Assembly (NCBI RefSeq): GCF_007859915.1
Contig: NZ_SJPM01000001.1
Location: 113,502 to 177,501 of the forward strand
From: Neorhodopirellula pilleata
GTDB taxonomy: Bacteria; Planctomycetota; Planctomycetia; Pirellulales; Pirellulaceae
Length of the DNA stretch: 64,000 nt
Reading direction: 5' to 3'
Under the pieces are notes generated by a model. The model ran no database searches. It had not been told where the DNA came from and was given only the letters and a program-made list of their open reading frames with translations. Each line of letters starts with the position of its first letter. The first letter of the stretch is position 1. Positions 55,665 through 64,000 of this stretch are shown one piece after another. The translations under genes and the position numbers were made by a program.

Positions 55665-56831
55665 TCAAGTCAATCGCCAAGTGGCTTGACGAAGCACCGC
55701 GTAGGCTTGGGACTTTGTTTTTTCATACCATACCGTTACCAAGCGTCCGTCATCGAGCTGGACGGTCGATGGATATCCCAGGTCGCCGTTGCTCGCGTCA
55801 TCGCTAATCGTTAGCGGCGACGACCACGTCCGGCCTTGATCGTCACTCAGACGAGCCAGGTTTCCGTATGGCACGCGACGATGACCGTAAGTCATCAACA
55901 AGCGATCGTCTGCGAGGCGGATCAAATGCGAGGGCAGTCCCCACACGCCGATCGCACGAGGTGTGCTCCAGGTTTGTCCGCCGTCGATCGACTCACACTG
56001 CAATGTTTCGCCGCTATTGGCTGAATTGTGATTGCGGATCTGAACGATGATTCGTCCGTCAGCGGCTTCGATCGCATGTAACTCGTGGTACTGATTCGGC
56101 TCGTCGCCTGGGCGGGCAGTGATCTCCGCGAGCCATTGCCAAGAGATGCCATCGTCATCGGAAACCGCCACACCCACGCGTGGGTTGTCGTGCCAAAGTT
56201 GCTTCCCCGCATAAAGCAGTCTCCCGTCGCTCAGCTGTGTCGGTCCATGCGGGCTGTTGACGAGGCTGTCCACCCGGGACGACCAACTCATTCCGCCATC
56301 GGTTGATCGAATCAACCAGGTCCCCAGTTCCGCCTTGCGTTGTGAGGACCCAACACGGTATCCGGCCGAACGCCAACGACTCAGTCGATCCTCCGGCCAT
56401 GAACCCTCTTTCTCGGCTTTGGCCAGAATGCTTTCGTATGCCAATGAAGAGAACGAGGTGACCAGAATCGATCCCTTCGCCGTTTGCAACACGCCGGCGT
56501 CCCGGTCATCAATGACGCTATCGATCAAGGTGCGGGGCCATGTCCACGACGCCCCACCGTCGTCGGAAGTCATCCATTGAACGGTTCCGAAAGGACAAAC
56601 ATGCTGTTCACGCATTCCGGACCAAGCCAACATCAGCTTTCCAGAAGTTTGCCTCGCAAGCGTCGGCCAGCCACAGTACTCCATCGGCCGAGGGCTGATC
56701 TGTTTCGTCTCGATGATTTCGGCAGTCACTTCAGGCTGCTTCGATTTTGATTCGGCGAAACAGGTACTCGAGAGCATCAACGCTCCAGAAGTGCACAAGA
56801 AATTTCGACGCAAAGGTTGGAAATCGTCCAT
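55665..56831 (-). CDS. exported sialidase-like BNR-repeat protein
   Basis: A 389-residue protein from ATG 56831; an upstream in-frame start at 56882 adds a poor leader. The N-terminus has RRNFL and a hydrophobic stretch (GALMLSSTCFA), a Tat- or Sec-type signal. At least five Asp-box turns of the six-bladed sialidase propeller are visible: SDDGGASW, STDGGMSW, SDDDGISW, SIDGGQTW, SDDQGRTW. The FRIP-type arginine region (RPMEYCGWPTLAR) is not canonical, so true sialidase activity is uncertain. Many planctomycete relatives sit beside sulfatases and may act on sulfated or acidic glycans, which fits the two sulfatase genes downstream. Confidence 0.87.
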   Translation of the reverse strand: MDDFQPLRRNFLCTSGALMLSSTCFAESKSKQPEVTAEIIETKQISPRPMEYCGWPTLARQTSGKLMLAWSGMREQHVCPFGTVQWMTSDDGGASWTWPRTLIDSVIDDRDAGVLQTAKGSILVTSFSSLAYESILAKAEKEGSWPEDRLSRWRSAGYRVGSSQRKAELGTWLIRSTDGGMSWSSRVDSLVNSPHGPTQLSDGRLLYAGKQLWHDNPRVGVAVSDDDGISWQWLAEITARPGDEPNQYHELHAIEAADGRIIVQIRNHNSANSGETLQCESIDGGQTWSTPRAIGVWGLPSHLIRLADDRLLMTYGHRRVPYGNLARLSDDQGRTWSSPLTISDDASNGDLGYPSTVQLDDGRLVTVWYEKTKSQAYAVLRQATWRLT

Positions 56832-57126
56832 CCGGATTCTCGTCAGCAAGGGGTATATCGCGAGTGTTATGCAAACAGGCATTGCACGATTCTAACCTGA
56901 AGCGACGCGTCCGGTGGATCGTGCCATTGTCGACGCTTTCCATGGTTTCGGAAGCATGACTCGGAATGATGGCGATGGAAGTAAAAGACGTTTGTAAGTT
57001 GTCTTTTGGAACACTGATCGCAGCGGCCTTGCGATGTCGAGGGTTTGAAATCCACCGACGCCCGTTTCAGTAAGCAGCACTCGCTGCTAGACACTTGCAT
57101 TCCGTCTTACCCAAGGAAACTTACCC
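56832..57126. other. intergenic region between divergent genes
   Basis: About 295 bp separate the sialidase-like gene (minus) and the 57127 gene (plus). An AAGGA at 57113-57117 serves the latter. Nothing else is recognised. Confidence 0.5.
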
Positions 57127-57690
57127 ATGATCGCTGCAACCAACACTGACACGATTCATCGACGAACGCTTCTTGTTATCGTAGCTGTGCTCATGCTCAC
57201 AGCGATTGGTCTTTCGTCGGCCAACGCGGACAAACTCGACCCGACTCATGTTCCTGCGGATGCCCAGTGGCTCATTCATGTTGATTACGAATCACTGAGC
57301 GATTCCGCCATGTGGAACAAACTCCGTGAGGAGAAACCCAGTATCACGCAAGCAGTCCAGGGCTGGATGAAGAAACGTTACGGCATTGATCCGCCCAAAG
57401 ATCTGAAATCGCTGACGATGTTCAGCCTAGATTATCGACAATACACCGGTTCCGTCATCGTTGAAGCAGACTACAAGGCAGACAAAATCGAGACTCGGCT
57501 GCGCAAAGCCATGAACCATCGTACGACACCTTGGCAAGACCACACCTTACATACGGTTACACTTTCTAAGCAAAAGCCGTCTGACGATGGCCCCTCCGGT
57601 GATCAAGAGATGACGGTCGTGTTGGTGGACGAGGACACCAAGGCAAAACCAGCGGGTTCCATTGGGAAGGTCCCTCGGACCAAGTTTTAG
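57127..57690 (+). CDS. small exported protein, probably frameshifted near its end
   Basis: The 187-residue reading has a signal peptide (TLLVIVAVLMLTAIGLSSANA, cleavage near residue 35) and a globular part with repeated charged helices (HVDYESLSDSAMWNKLREEK, then a VIVEADYKADKIETRLRKAM stretch). No named domain is recognised; it resembles planctomycete exported proteins of unknown function that are usually longer. After VVLVDEDTK the frame becomes unconvincing (AKPAGSIGKVPRTKF). A different frame continues sensibly from about 57642 to a TGA at 57780-57782 (SGFHWEGPSDQVLAAMDDFF, then SRMQTWKSMF). A one-base indel near 57640 would join them into about 218 residues. Confidence 0.65.
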   Translation: MIAATNTDTIHRRTLLVIVAVLMLTAIGLSSANADKLDPTHVPADAQWLIHVDYESLSDSAMWNKLREEKPSITQAVQGWMKKRYGIDPPKDLKSLTMFSLDYRQYTGSVIVEADYKADKIETRLRKAMNHRTTPWQDHTLHTVTLSKQKPSDDGPSGDQEMTVVLVDEDTKAKPAGSIGKVPRTKF

Positions 57691-57850
57691 CCGCGATGGA
57701 TGATTTCTTTTCGCGAATGCAAACGTGGAAATCAATGTTTATGAAACAACACGACAGTCATTCAAACCAGACCAACCGTTGATCGATCAACGCGTTCAAC
57801 CATTTCGGCTCTCTGGTTCGCCTGGAGCTGATTTGGTTTGGTAGCGAGTG

Positions 57851-58558
57851 CTAGCGGACGTAGTGATCCCAACTGCCGTAAGTTTGCGTCTTTTTTCCCC
57901 GGGGAATGGACATCGCAATGACAACCACAGCAAGGAGGCTACAGGACATCGCGTATCCTGTTGTCGCTTCGAAAAGCCATGGGCCGATCCCGACAATGGC
58001 CGCTAGCAGCAAGTTCAAATATCGCCCGATCCGAACGACTTCGCCCATGCAGATGACCGAGACGGTGACGATCAACGCACCACCCAGATGCGAGATGTCG
58101 GCGGCCGTGCTTTCGACGTCGACGGCGAACCAAGTGGGTAAGAATACGACGATGAGTCCCGCGAACGTCGCCGAGATGAGCGTCCAAGGGAAACTCATGC
58201 CCCACAGCGATGCTTTAAAAACCTGCCACGGCTTGGCTGGCAATTCGATGATCGCCGGAGCACGGTCTTCATCGGTACAGCCTTCGCCGCTGCCGCCTTT
58301 CCAAAAGATCGTCCAAAGCGATCCGCCACGGTCGCCTCGTTTTTTGGCTTGACGCACGTGTTGGCACATCGCGACGACTTCGTCCACTTCAAGAGGCAGC
58401 ATCGGCAGCATGATCAAAGCCGCCAACAAACACAACGCACACCAGCTATGCACGAGCACAGGTTGCGAAATCATCAAGACGATGTGAACCAGCCCCAGCG
58501 GAATCACCAGGATCCCAAAGAACGCAACCATCCACGGCATCATTCCCAGGCCATCCAA
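57851..58558 (-). CDS. VKOR-like membrane protein lacking its N-terminal half
   Basis: A reading of about 235 residues with five or six hydrophobic helices. The segment from MPWMVAFFGILVIPLG through HSWCALCLLAALIMLPM matches the second half of bacterial vitamin K epoxide reductase-like domains, with the redox C-x2-C at Cys40/Cys43. A conserved DEVVAMCQ stretch, a basic cytoplasmic loop and a second membrane domain follow. The first half, which normally carries the loop cysteines, is absent. Upstream sequence is the 3' end of the sulfatase gene, 11 bp away. The TTG at 58558 or the ATG at 58543 would be the start. It may be a degenerate remnant, or a shortened protein working with a separate partner. 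Confidence 0.68.
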   Translation of the reverse strand: MDGLGMMPWMVAFFGILVIPLGLVHIVLMISQPVLVHSWCALCLLAALIMLPMLPLEVDEVVAMCQHVRQAKKRGDRGGSLWTIFWKGGSGEGCTDEDRAPAIIELPAKPWQVFKASLWGMSFPWTLISATFAGLIVVFLPTWFAVDVESTAADISHLGGALIVTVSVICMGEVVRIGRYLNLLLAAIVGIGPWLFEATTGYAMSCSLLAVVVIAMSIPRGKKTQTYGSWDHYVR

Positions 58559-58569
58559 GCCCGACGCGT

Positions 58570-60024
58570 TCAGAGGCCGAAATGATTGGCAAGCTGCGCT
58601 GAGTGCGATTGAACGAGCTCCGGCTTTTGTTCGGCGACGTTTTGCGACTCACTCGGGTCATGGACGTGATCATAAAGTTCTTGCCCGATGATCTCACCGC
58701 TGCCAATCGCCCGCCATTCGGTGTATCGCCAATCAGCGGTCCGAATCGAATAGCCCCAAGCTTTCCAATCTTTTGGAGAGCCGTAGAACGGATGTTGGTG
58801 TTGAGTGAAAGCAGCTTCCTTCACGCTAACGCTAGGATCAGCCACCACCGGAGCGAGGCTTTGCCCTTCGAGACGCCAGTTGAGATCGTCATCGATCCCG
58901 GCCAGTGACGCCAAGGTGGGATAGAGATCGACAAGCTCGGCGAGCGACTTTGTTTTTTGACCATGACCGACCGAATCGCCTGGGGCTGCAATGATCAGCG
59001 GCACGCGGGCGTCGAGTTCGAAATTGCTGGTCTTGCCCCACAATGATTTCTCGCCGATGTGAAAACCGTGATCGGACGTGAAGACCACGATCGTGTCATC
59101 GCGGTGTCCTCCCTCATCGAGTGCGTCGAGAATCTCACCGATCTGGGCGTCCATGAACGTGATCGAAGCGTAGTATCCGTGTCGGTAATGCTTGATCTCT
59201 TCGTCCGTGAAAGGCCGATCGCCGGGCACGCCGCCGTACCCTCGTATCTCTCTCGAATCATGCAACGCGATCTCCGGCGCATCGATTGGCACGCGTGCCG
59301 GATTGGGAAGTGCGATCGCGTCGGGATCGTGAACGTCCCAGTACTTCTTCGGCGCGACAAAGGGCAGGTGCGGACGCCAAAATCCGACGGCAAGGAAGAA
59401 TGGCTGACCGTCCGGCGGATGATCCCGCAGCATCGCGGCAGCTAGGTTAGCGATCTGTCCATCGCGGTAAGCGGTGTCGGGTACGTCGAGCGCCTCGACG
59501 ACGGGTGCTTTCTTCACGTTCAATGTCCGCAGCGCCACGGGCGTGTTGTTGTACACCGTGTCTGCGGCGTGCGTGCCGCTGTGAAGCACTTCGTCGATCG
59601 ACCACGATCGGCGGTCTTGGGTCTCGCCCATGTTATGAAACATCTTCCCGATGTTTTGGCAAAAGTACCCGTGGTTCTTGAAATGCTGTGGCAACGTCAC
59701 CAAGGTCGAGCCGCCAGGAGCCGTCTCACGAAAGCTCTTTCGCAAATCGTCCACCTTGACGGTATTGGGTCGTAGCCCGGTCAGAAACGAAGAACGCGAC
59801 GGATTGCAAACAGCCTGTTGACAGTAAGCTCGCTCAAAAACCAAACCGCGCTCGGCGAGTCTGTCCAAATTCGGTGTCATGGCGGAGCGATCGCCGTAAG
59901 GACCGATCGCGCAATTAAGGTCATCGGCGATAATCAAGAGCACATTCGGTTGATCCCCCAGGGCGGAGCTCCACCAAAAGAGCAAAGAAGCCAAGATGCA
60001 AACGCCAGGAAATCGATATAGCAT
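58570..60024 (-). CDS. exported sulfatase, iduronate-2-sulfatase-like
   Basis: A 484-residue type I sulfatase from ATG 60024; an upstream in-frame start at 60075 adds 17 residues before the signal peptide. The signal peptide (LYRFPGVCILASLLFWWSSA) is followed by the metal site NVLLIIADDLN and the formylglycine motif CNPSR (Cys73), which a maturase must convert. HGFHIGEKSLWGKTSNFE and DLYPTLASLAGI are typical of the IDS-like branch. It should cleave sulfate esters from polysaccharides outside the inner membrane. No FGE or anSME maturase gene is in the window. Confidence 0.93.
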   Translation of the reverse strand: MLYRFPGVCILASLLFWWSSALGDQPNVLLIIADDLNCAIGPYGDRSAMTPNLDRLAERGLVFERAYCQQAVCNPSRSSFLTGLRPNTVKVDDLRKSFRETAPGGSTLVTLPQHFKNHGYFCQNIGKMFHNMGETQDRRSWSIDEVLHSGTHAADTVYNNTPVALRTLNVKKAPVVEALDVPDTAYRDGQIANLAAAMLRDHPPDGQPFFLAVGFWRPHLPFVAPKKYWDVHDPDAIALPNPARVPIDAPEIALHDSREIRGYGGVPGDRPFTDEEIKHYRHGYYASITFMDAQIGEILDALDEGGHRDDTIVVFTSDHGFHIGEKSLWGKTSNFELDARVPLIIAAPGDSVGHGQKTKSLAELVDLYPTLASLAGIDDDLNWRLEGQSLAPVVADPSVSVKEAAFTQHQHPFYGSPKDWKAWGYSIRTADWRYTEWRAIGSGEIIGQELYDHVHDPSESQNVAEQKPELVQSHSAQLANHFGL

Positions 60025-60150
60025 CAGTTCGCGCGGGAAGAAGGTAGTCAACGGCCGAATCAAGTATGATAACACGCCCGGTTCGGACCAAAGCGTTCCC
60101 AGGCGACGAATTGCCTGTCAACCATTCTCAAGTGCTTTTTGATTCAATTG

Positions 60151-63100
60151 ATGCTCATGATCATACGCTCACTGTTTCTTGCGACCACGCTACTGGTTGC
60201 GTTTCCGCTGCTCATCCTTGATGCCGACGAGATATCGCTTCATCCGCAAGATCTTCCTGAGCCCGCCATTGCCGGCCTTCGCTACTATTACCCGCCCGAG
60301 AAAGTCGAACCACGAATGATCGAGACCGACGTTTGCATCTACGGCGGTACCTGCGCCGGCGTGGTTGCGGCGATCCAAGCGGATCGAATGGGGCAACGAG
60401 TGGTACTTTTGGAATTGGGAAAACATTTAGGCGGGCTCAGTTCGGGCGGTTTGAGTCACACCGACGGTGGCGATGCATCGGTGTGCGGGGGCATCGCTCG
60501 CGAGTTCTATCAATTAATCGGACAACGCAACTTTCGACCCTCCGAAGCCGAAGCCGCGTTCGACAAACTGCTCGCACCGACCAAGGTGATCGTTGAGAAA
60601 CTCGCTCACTTGGATGAAGTGAACAAAGAAGGATCACGGATCGTTTCGATCACGATGGAAAACGGCTTGCAGGTACGGGCCAAGCAATTCATCGATGCGA
60701 CTTACGAAGGCGACCTGTTGGCTCGCGCAGGTGTCTCCTGGCACGCCGGACGCGAAGCAAACTCGGTCTATGGCGAAACCTATAACGGCATCCGGACACC
60801 GGGCAAAGGCGGCCACAACTTTCCAACGCCTATCGATCCCTACCGCGTTCCCGGCGATCGTTCCAGCGGCCTGCTGCCCCGCGTCAACGACGATCCGGGA
60901 ACTCCCGGGGACGGCGATGATCGGATTCAGGCGTTCTGTTTTCGAATGTGGTTGACGAAAGACGACCCACTGCCGTTTCCCAAACCGAACGTCTACGAAG
61001 AAGAACAATACGAGATCCTGGCCCGTCTGTTTGAATCGGGGGCCGATCCGAAGATCGGTTGGAGCCTCGACACGAACAATCATCATCTGTTCGGCGGAGC
61101 GTATTTCATCGACTTCGTCGGCGGAAATTACAACTGGCCCGACGCCAGCTGGACCGAGCGGGAACGGATATTCCAAGCCCATGCCAACTACCAAATCGGT
61201 GTGATGTGGTTCTTGGCTAACAGCGACCGCGTCCCCGAACCATACCGCTCGCAAATTCGCAAATGGGGGCTGCCGCGTAATGATTATGTCGACACGAGTG
61301 GTTGGACCCATCAGCTTTACATCCGCGAGGGTCGCCGCATGGTCAGTGACTACGTGATGACGCAGCGCAACTGCCAAGGCGATGAAGTCCCCGAGGATTC
61401 GGTCGGATTGGCGTCTTACAACATGGATTCACACCATTGTCAGATGACCGTCATTGACGACTCCGTTCGCAACGAAGGCAACGTCGAGATTCCGGTCGAA
61501 CCGTACCCGATCGCCTATCGAGCGTTGACCCCTCGCCGAGACGAATGCACGAATCTATTGGTTCCCGTCGCGTTATCTTCCACCCACATCGCGTTCGGAT
61601 CGATCCGAATGGAACCCGTATTCATGCTGCTCGGCCAAAGTGCCGCGACGGCGGCGACGCACGCGATCCAAAGTGATGTCGCCGTTCAGGATGTCCCCTA
61701 CGATCGACTGCGTGAGCGGTTACTACACGACGGTCAAATTCTCGAATACATCGGACCGCGGCGGCATCGAGGCGGCGGAACGGGCATCGACGCAAAAAGC
61801 TTGCCTGGCGTGATAGTCGACGACGATGACGCTGAATTGATCGGCCCCTGGCAAACCAACAACGTCACTCACCCTCGCGTCGGCCCAACCTATGTTCACG
61901 ACGGCAACGATGCCAAAGGGGAATGCGTTGCGAAATTCACGGCACAAGTCCCCGAACCGGGGCTTTATGAAGTTCGGGTCAGTTGGCCTCCCAACGCAAA
62001 TCGTGCGACCAATGTTCCAATCACCATCGGGTTCGATGGCGACCAAAAACAGATAACGGTGAGCCAGCGAACCAGCGGCAAGGACGGGTTCAACTCATTG
62101 GGTCGTTATCACTTTGGCGAATCCGCGAGCGTCGAAATATCCAACCGTGACACCAACGGATACGTGATCGCCGACGCGGTGCAGTTCATCCCGGTCGGCG
62201 ATGATGATTTGAAATCACTAGAGAACGAAACGGGTCTCAAGGACAAACAGGAAACCAACGTCGCAGATCCCGCCGAGACCAGTCACAACACACCCAATAT
62301 CCTGCTGTTATTCGCGGACGATTTAGGCTACGAGACACTCGGTTGTTATGGCGGTCAAGACTATGCGACCCCCAACCTAGATCGTTTGGCGGAACAGGGC
62401 ATGCGATTCTCGCGTGCTTACACCAGCCCCGTCTGCACGCCGTCTCGGATGAGCCTCTACACCGGCGTCTACGCTTCACGGCACGGATACGACCGCGTGC
62501 TTCCCGTTCATCAAGGGACGAAGAAAGCCGTTGATTTCCGTGGTCGCTGGACGACTTACCCCCGCCTGCTTCGCCAGGCCGGCTATCAGACATCGGTCAC
62601 CGGCAAGTGGCAACTCGCCGCCTTGGAGTACCATCCACTGCACTGTCGTGACGCGGGATTTGACTCTTGGTGCGTTTGGCAGATTTGGCGTCAGGGATCG
62701 AAAACGACCCGCTATTGGAACCCCTGTTTTAATCAAGACGGTGTCATCCGCGACGACATCGCCGATCGCTTCGGCCCCGATGTATTGGCAGATTATGTGA
62801 TCGATCAAATGCGTGCTGCGGTCGACGCGAAACAACCCTTCTACATTCATCACAACATGCTCTTGCCACACTGGCCGATCATTCAAACGCCTCATGACAA
62901 GGCGAGCAATCAAGCCGCTTCGCTGGGAAGCATGATCGGTTACATGGACCAACTATGTGGTCGCATCCTCGCCGAAGTTGATCGACTCGGTATTGCCGAA
63001 AACACCCTTGTCATCTTCATGGGTGATAACGGGACCGACGAGAAAGCACCTCGCCAAACCGATGCAGGGTTGGTGCGGGGCGGAAAGTCGGATCTCAACG

Positions 63101-63492
63101 ACGCCGGCACGCACATTCCGATGATCGTGCGGCAAACCGGAAAAATTCGAGCGGGAGTTGTGGTCGATGACTTGATCGATATCGTTGATTGGTACCCGAC
63201 GATCTGTGAACTGGCGGGCGTTGAGCTTCCTGTCACGAATTCTCTCGACGGAGTTTCGTTCGCTCGCCGTTTGCACGGTGGCGAACGATCAGAACGTTCG
63301 TGGGTCAGCGGCGGCATCGGGGGCGACATCAGCCTGTTTGACGGCGAGTGGCGAGTTCGTGCTCGCTCGGACCGCGTCACCGACGCTCGCCGACTGCCTT
63401 CGGAAGCCATCGCCGAGACCATTGCCGAAGAAGACGCCGATCGAGTTGGTAGGCTTCGAGCAACTGCTCGATCCCTACTTCCAAGCCAATAG
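60151..63492 (+). CDS. FAD-oxidoreductase / golvesin-like / sulfatase fusion
   Basis: A 1,113-residue protein from ATG 60151; an upstream TTG at 60139 is possible. The signal peptide is LFLATTLLVAFPLLILDA. Residues about 55-550 are an FAD-dependent oxidoreductase of the FAD_oxidored type (DVCIYGGTCAGVVAAIQADR, then LLELGKHLGGLSSGGL). Residues about 565-690 match a golvesin/xanthan-lyase-type beta domain (YVHDGNDAKGECVAKF, GLYEVRVSWPPNANRATN, YVIADAVQFIPVG). Residues about 708-1113 are a sulfatase (NILLLFADDLGYETLGCYGG, formylglycine motif CTPSR at Cys762, VTGKWQ, HIPMIVR). The reading frame is unbroken and the domains are whole, so this looks like a true fusion. It suggests coupled oxidation and desulfation of one glycan. 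Confidence 0.9.
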   Translation: MLMIIRSLFLATTLLVAFPLLILDADEISLHPQDLPEPAIAGLRYYYPPEKVEPRMIETDVCIYGGTCAGVVAAIQADRMGQRVVLLELGKHLGGLSSGGLSHTDGGDASVCGGIAREFYQLIGQRNFRPSEAEAAFDKLLAPTKVIVEKLAHLDEVNKEGSRIVSITMENGLQVRAKQFIDATYEGDLLARAGVSWHAGREANSVYGETYNGIRTPGKGGHNFPTPIDPYRVPGDRSSGLLPRVNDDPGTPGDGDDRIQAFCFRMWLTKDDPLPFPKPNVYEEEQYEILARLFESGADPKIGWSLDTNNHHLFGGAYFIDFVGGNYNWPDASWTERERIFQAHANYQIGVMWFLANSDRVPEPYRSQIRKWGLPRNDYVDTSGWTHQLYIREGRRMVSDYVMTQRNCQGDEVPEDSVGLASYNMDSHHCQMTVIDDSVRNEGNVEIPVEPYPIAYRALTPRRDECTNLLVPVALSSTHIAFGSIRMEPVFMLLGQSAATAATHAIQSDVAVQDVPYDRLRERLLHDGQILEYIGPRRHRGGGTGIDAKSLPGVIVDDDDAELIGPWQTNNVTHPRVGPTYVHDGNDAKGECVAKFTAQVPEPGLYEVRVSWPPNANRATNVPITIGFDGDQKQITVSQRTSGKDGFNSLGRYHFGESASVEISNRDTNGYVIADAVQFIPVGDDDLKSLENETGLKDKQETNVADPAETSHNTPNILLLFADDLGYETLGCYGGQDYATPNLDRLAEQGMRFSRAYTSPVCTPSRMSLYTGVYASRHGYDRVLPVHQGTKKAVDFRGRWTTYPRLLRQAGYQTSVTGKWQLAALEYHPLHCRDAGFDSWCVWQIWRQGSKTTRYWNPCFNQDGVIRDDIADRFGPDVLADYVIDQMRAAVDAKQPFYIHHNMLLPHWPIIQTPHDKASNQAASLGSMIGYMDQLCGRILAEVDRLGIAENTLVIFMGDNGTDEKAPRQTDAGLVRGGKSDLNDAGTHIPMIVRQTGKIRAGVVVDDLIDIVDWYPTICELAGVELPVTNSLDGVSFARRLHGGERSERSWVSGGIGGDISLFDGEWRVRARSDRVTDARRLPSEAIAETIAEEDADRVGRLRATARSLLPSQ

Positions 63493-63557
63493 TCCCGCTT
63501 AAGATCACTTCGAAATCCCAATTCTGAATCTCATGGTCATTCGTCAAATCAGCATAG

Positions 63558-64000
63558 CTACGCTCGTGGATCCTCCGCGTCAACCGGGAGCGCATAGCGG
63601 CGCTGAATATAGCGGAAGACCAACCACGAGGCGGCTGCCCAAGTGATCCCGAACAGCCATCCGGCCAACACGTCGGTGGGCCAGTGAACGCCCATGTAGA
63701 CGCGGCTGACGCCGATCAAGATTGCAAGAAAGATTGGCACCATCATGAGAAAGGCCTTGGTTCGCCGGTCCCGTTCGGCTCTCGCCATCACGGCTCCGAG
63801 CGTTAAGTAAACCAGCGAGGACATGGCGGAATGGCCACTCGGAAAACTCTTGGTGTAGATCTGCGTTTCATGAGGGACCAAGTCCGGCCGAGGTCGGTCG
63901 AAGCCGGATTTCAACGCGGTGCTAACTCCCGTGCCAGCAGCAATCGAGACGACCACGAAGACGGCGACCCATGGTTGTTTTTTTACGAACAAATACCCGC
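63558..64000 (-). CDS. PAP2-family phosphatase, partial at the right edge
   Basis: The reading runs off the window, so its start is unseen; the visible part is about 147 residues. All three PAP2 signatures are present: KSGFDRPRP (K-x6-RP), PSGHS, and SRVYMGVHWPTD (SR-x5-H-x3-D). Hydrophobic helices alternate with these, as in membrane lipid phosphatases of the undecaprenyl-diphosphatase / phosphatidic-acid type. The 3' end faces the fusion gene with a 65-bp gap. Confidence 0.92.
   Translation of the reverse strand, partial: GYLFVKKQPWVAVFVVVSIAAGTGVSTALKSGFDRPRPDLVPHETQIYTKSFPSGHSAMSSLVYLTLGAVMARAERDRRTKAFLMMVPIFLAILIGVSRVYMGVHWPTDVLAGWLFGITWAAASWLVFRYIQRRYALPVDAEDPRA

Overview
The window reads as chromosome of a planctomycete, most likely of the Pirellulaceae (Rhodopirellula-like). 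This is inferred from gene content, not from a marker gene. Indicators are a DUF1559 prepilin-like protein paired with a small lipoprotein, Hanks-type kinases including one beside an ECF sigma factor, three secreted proteins with the planctomycete LEPR-XLL-type N-terminal motif (LEQRAMLA, LESRRLLA, LEQRAMMA), dockerin-type endings, many sulfatases and a Tat-type Gfo/Idh/MocA oxidoreductase. No rRNA, tRNA, CRISPR array, transposase or prophage was seen.

Layout. (1) 1-17.6 kb is mixed housekeeping and accessory: lipoprotein plus DUF1559; a kinase with a tyrosine-kinase-like catalytic loop; accD; ilvB; a CrcB/FluC fluoride channel overlapping a long exported YCF48/CBM9-like protein; a 0.74-kb repeat-filled gap; an EF-hand protein; a Gfo/Idh/MocA oxidoreductase and a TIM-barrel sugar isomerase; then an ECF sigma factor with a membrane kinase that carries a zinc-finger and leucine-rich repeats. 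(2) 17.8-46.3 kb holds two adjacent exported repeat proteins. One is a gene of about 23.3 kb (about 7,775 codons) interrupted by a single apparent one-base deletion near 21521-21526. The other is a 1,699-residue cohesin-like/Calx-beta/dockerin protein with ten 345-bp units. (3) 46.5-51.2 kb, minus strand, holds a DUF167 gene and a compact glycan operon (nucleotide-sugar epimerase, GT2 glycosyltransferase, GT-C-like membrane protein). (4) 51.7-55.4 kb encodes an exported multi-Ig protein ending in a calpain-type cysteine protease with Cys, His and Asn all present. (5) 55.7-64 kb is catabolic and redox: a sialidase-like BNR protein, a small exported protein with a likely frameshift, a VKOR-like membrane protein lacking its N-terminal half, an iduronate-sulfatase-like enzyme, a three-part FAD-oxidoreductase/golvesin-like/sulfatase fusion, and a PAP2 phosphatase running off the right edge.

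How the parts may fit (inference): the sigma/kinase pair sits just upstream of the giant surface-protein genes, and the sugar operon and LEPR calpain lie just downstream. The middle 40 kb could therefore be one locus for making, decorating and processing a very large surface protein. The right end looks like part of a sulfated-polysaccharide utilisation locus. Palindromic repeats of one family (core CCCGAAGCGTGAGCGAGGG) recur in three intergenic gaps and appear to be dispersed genomic repeats.
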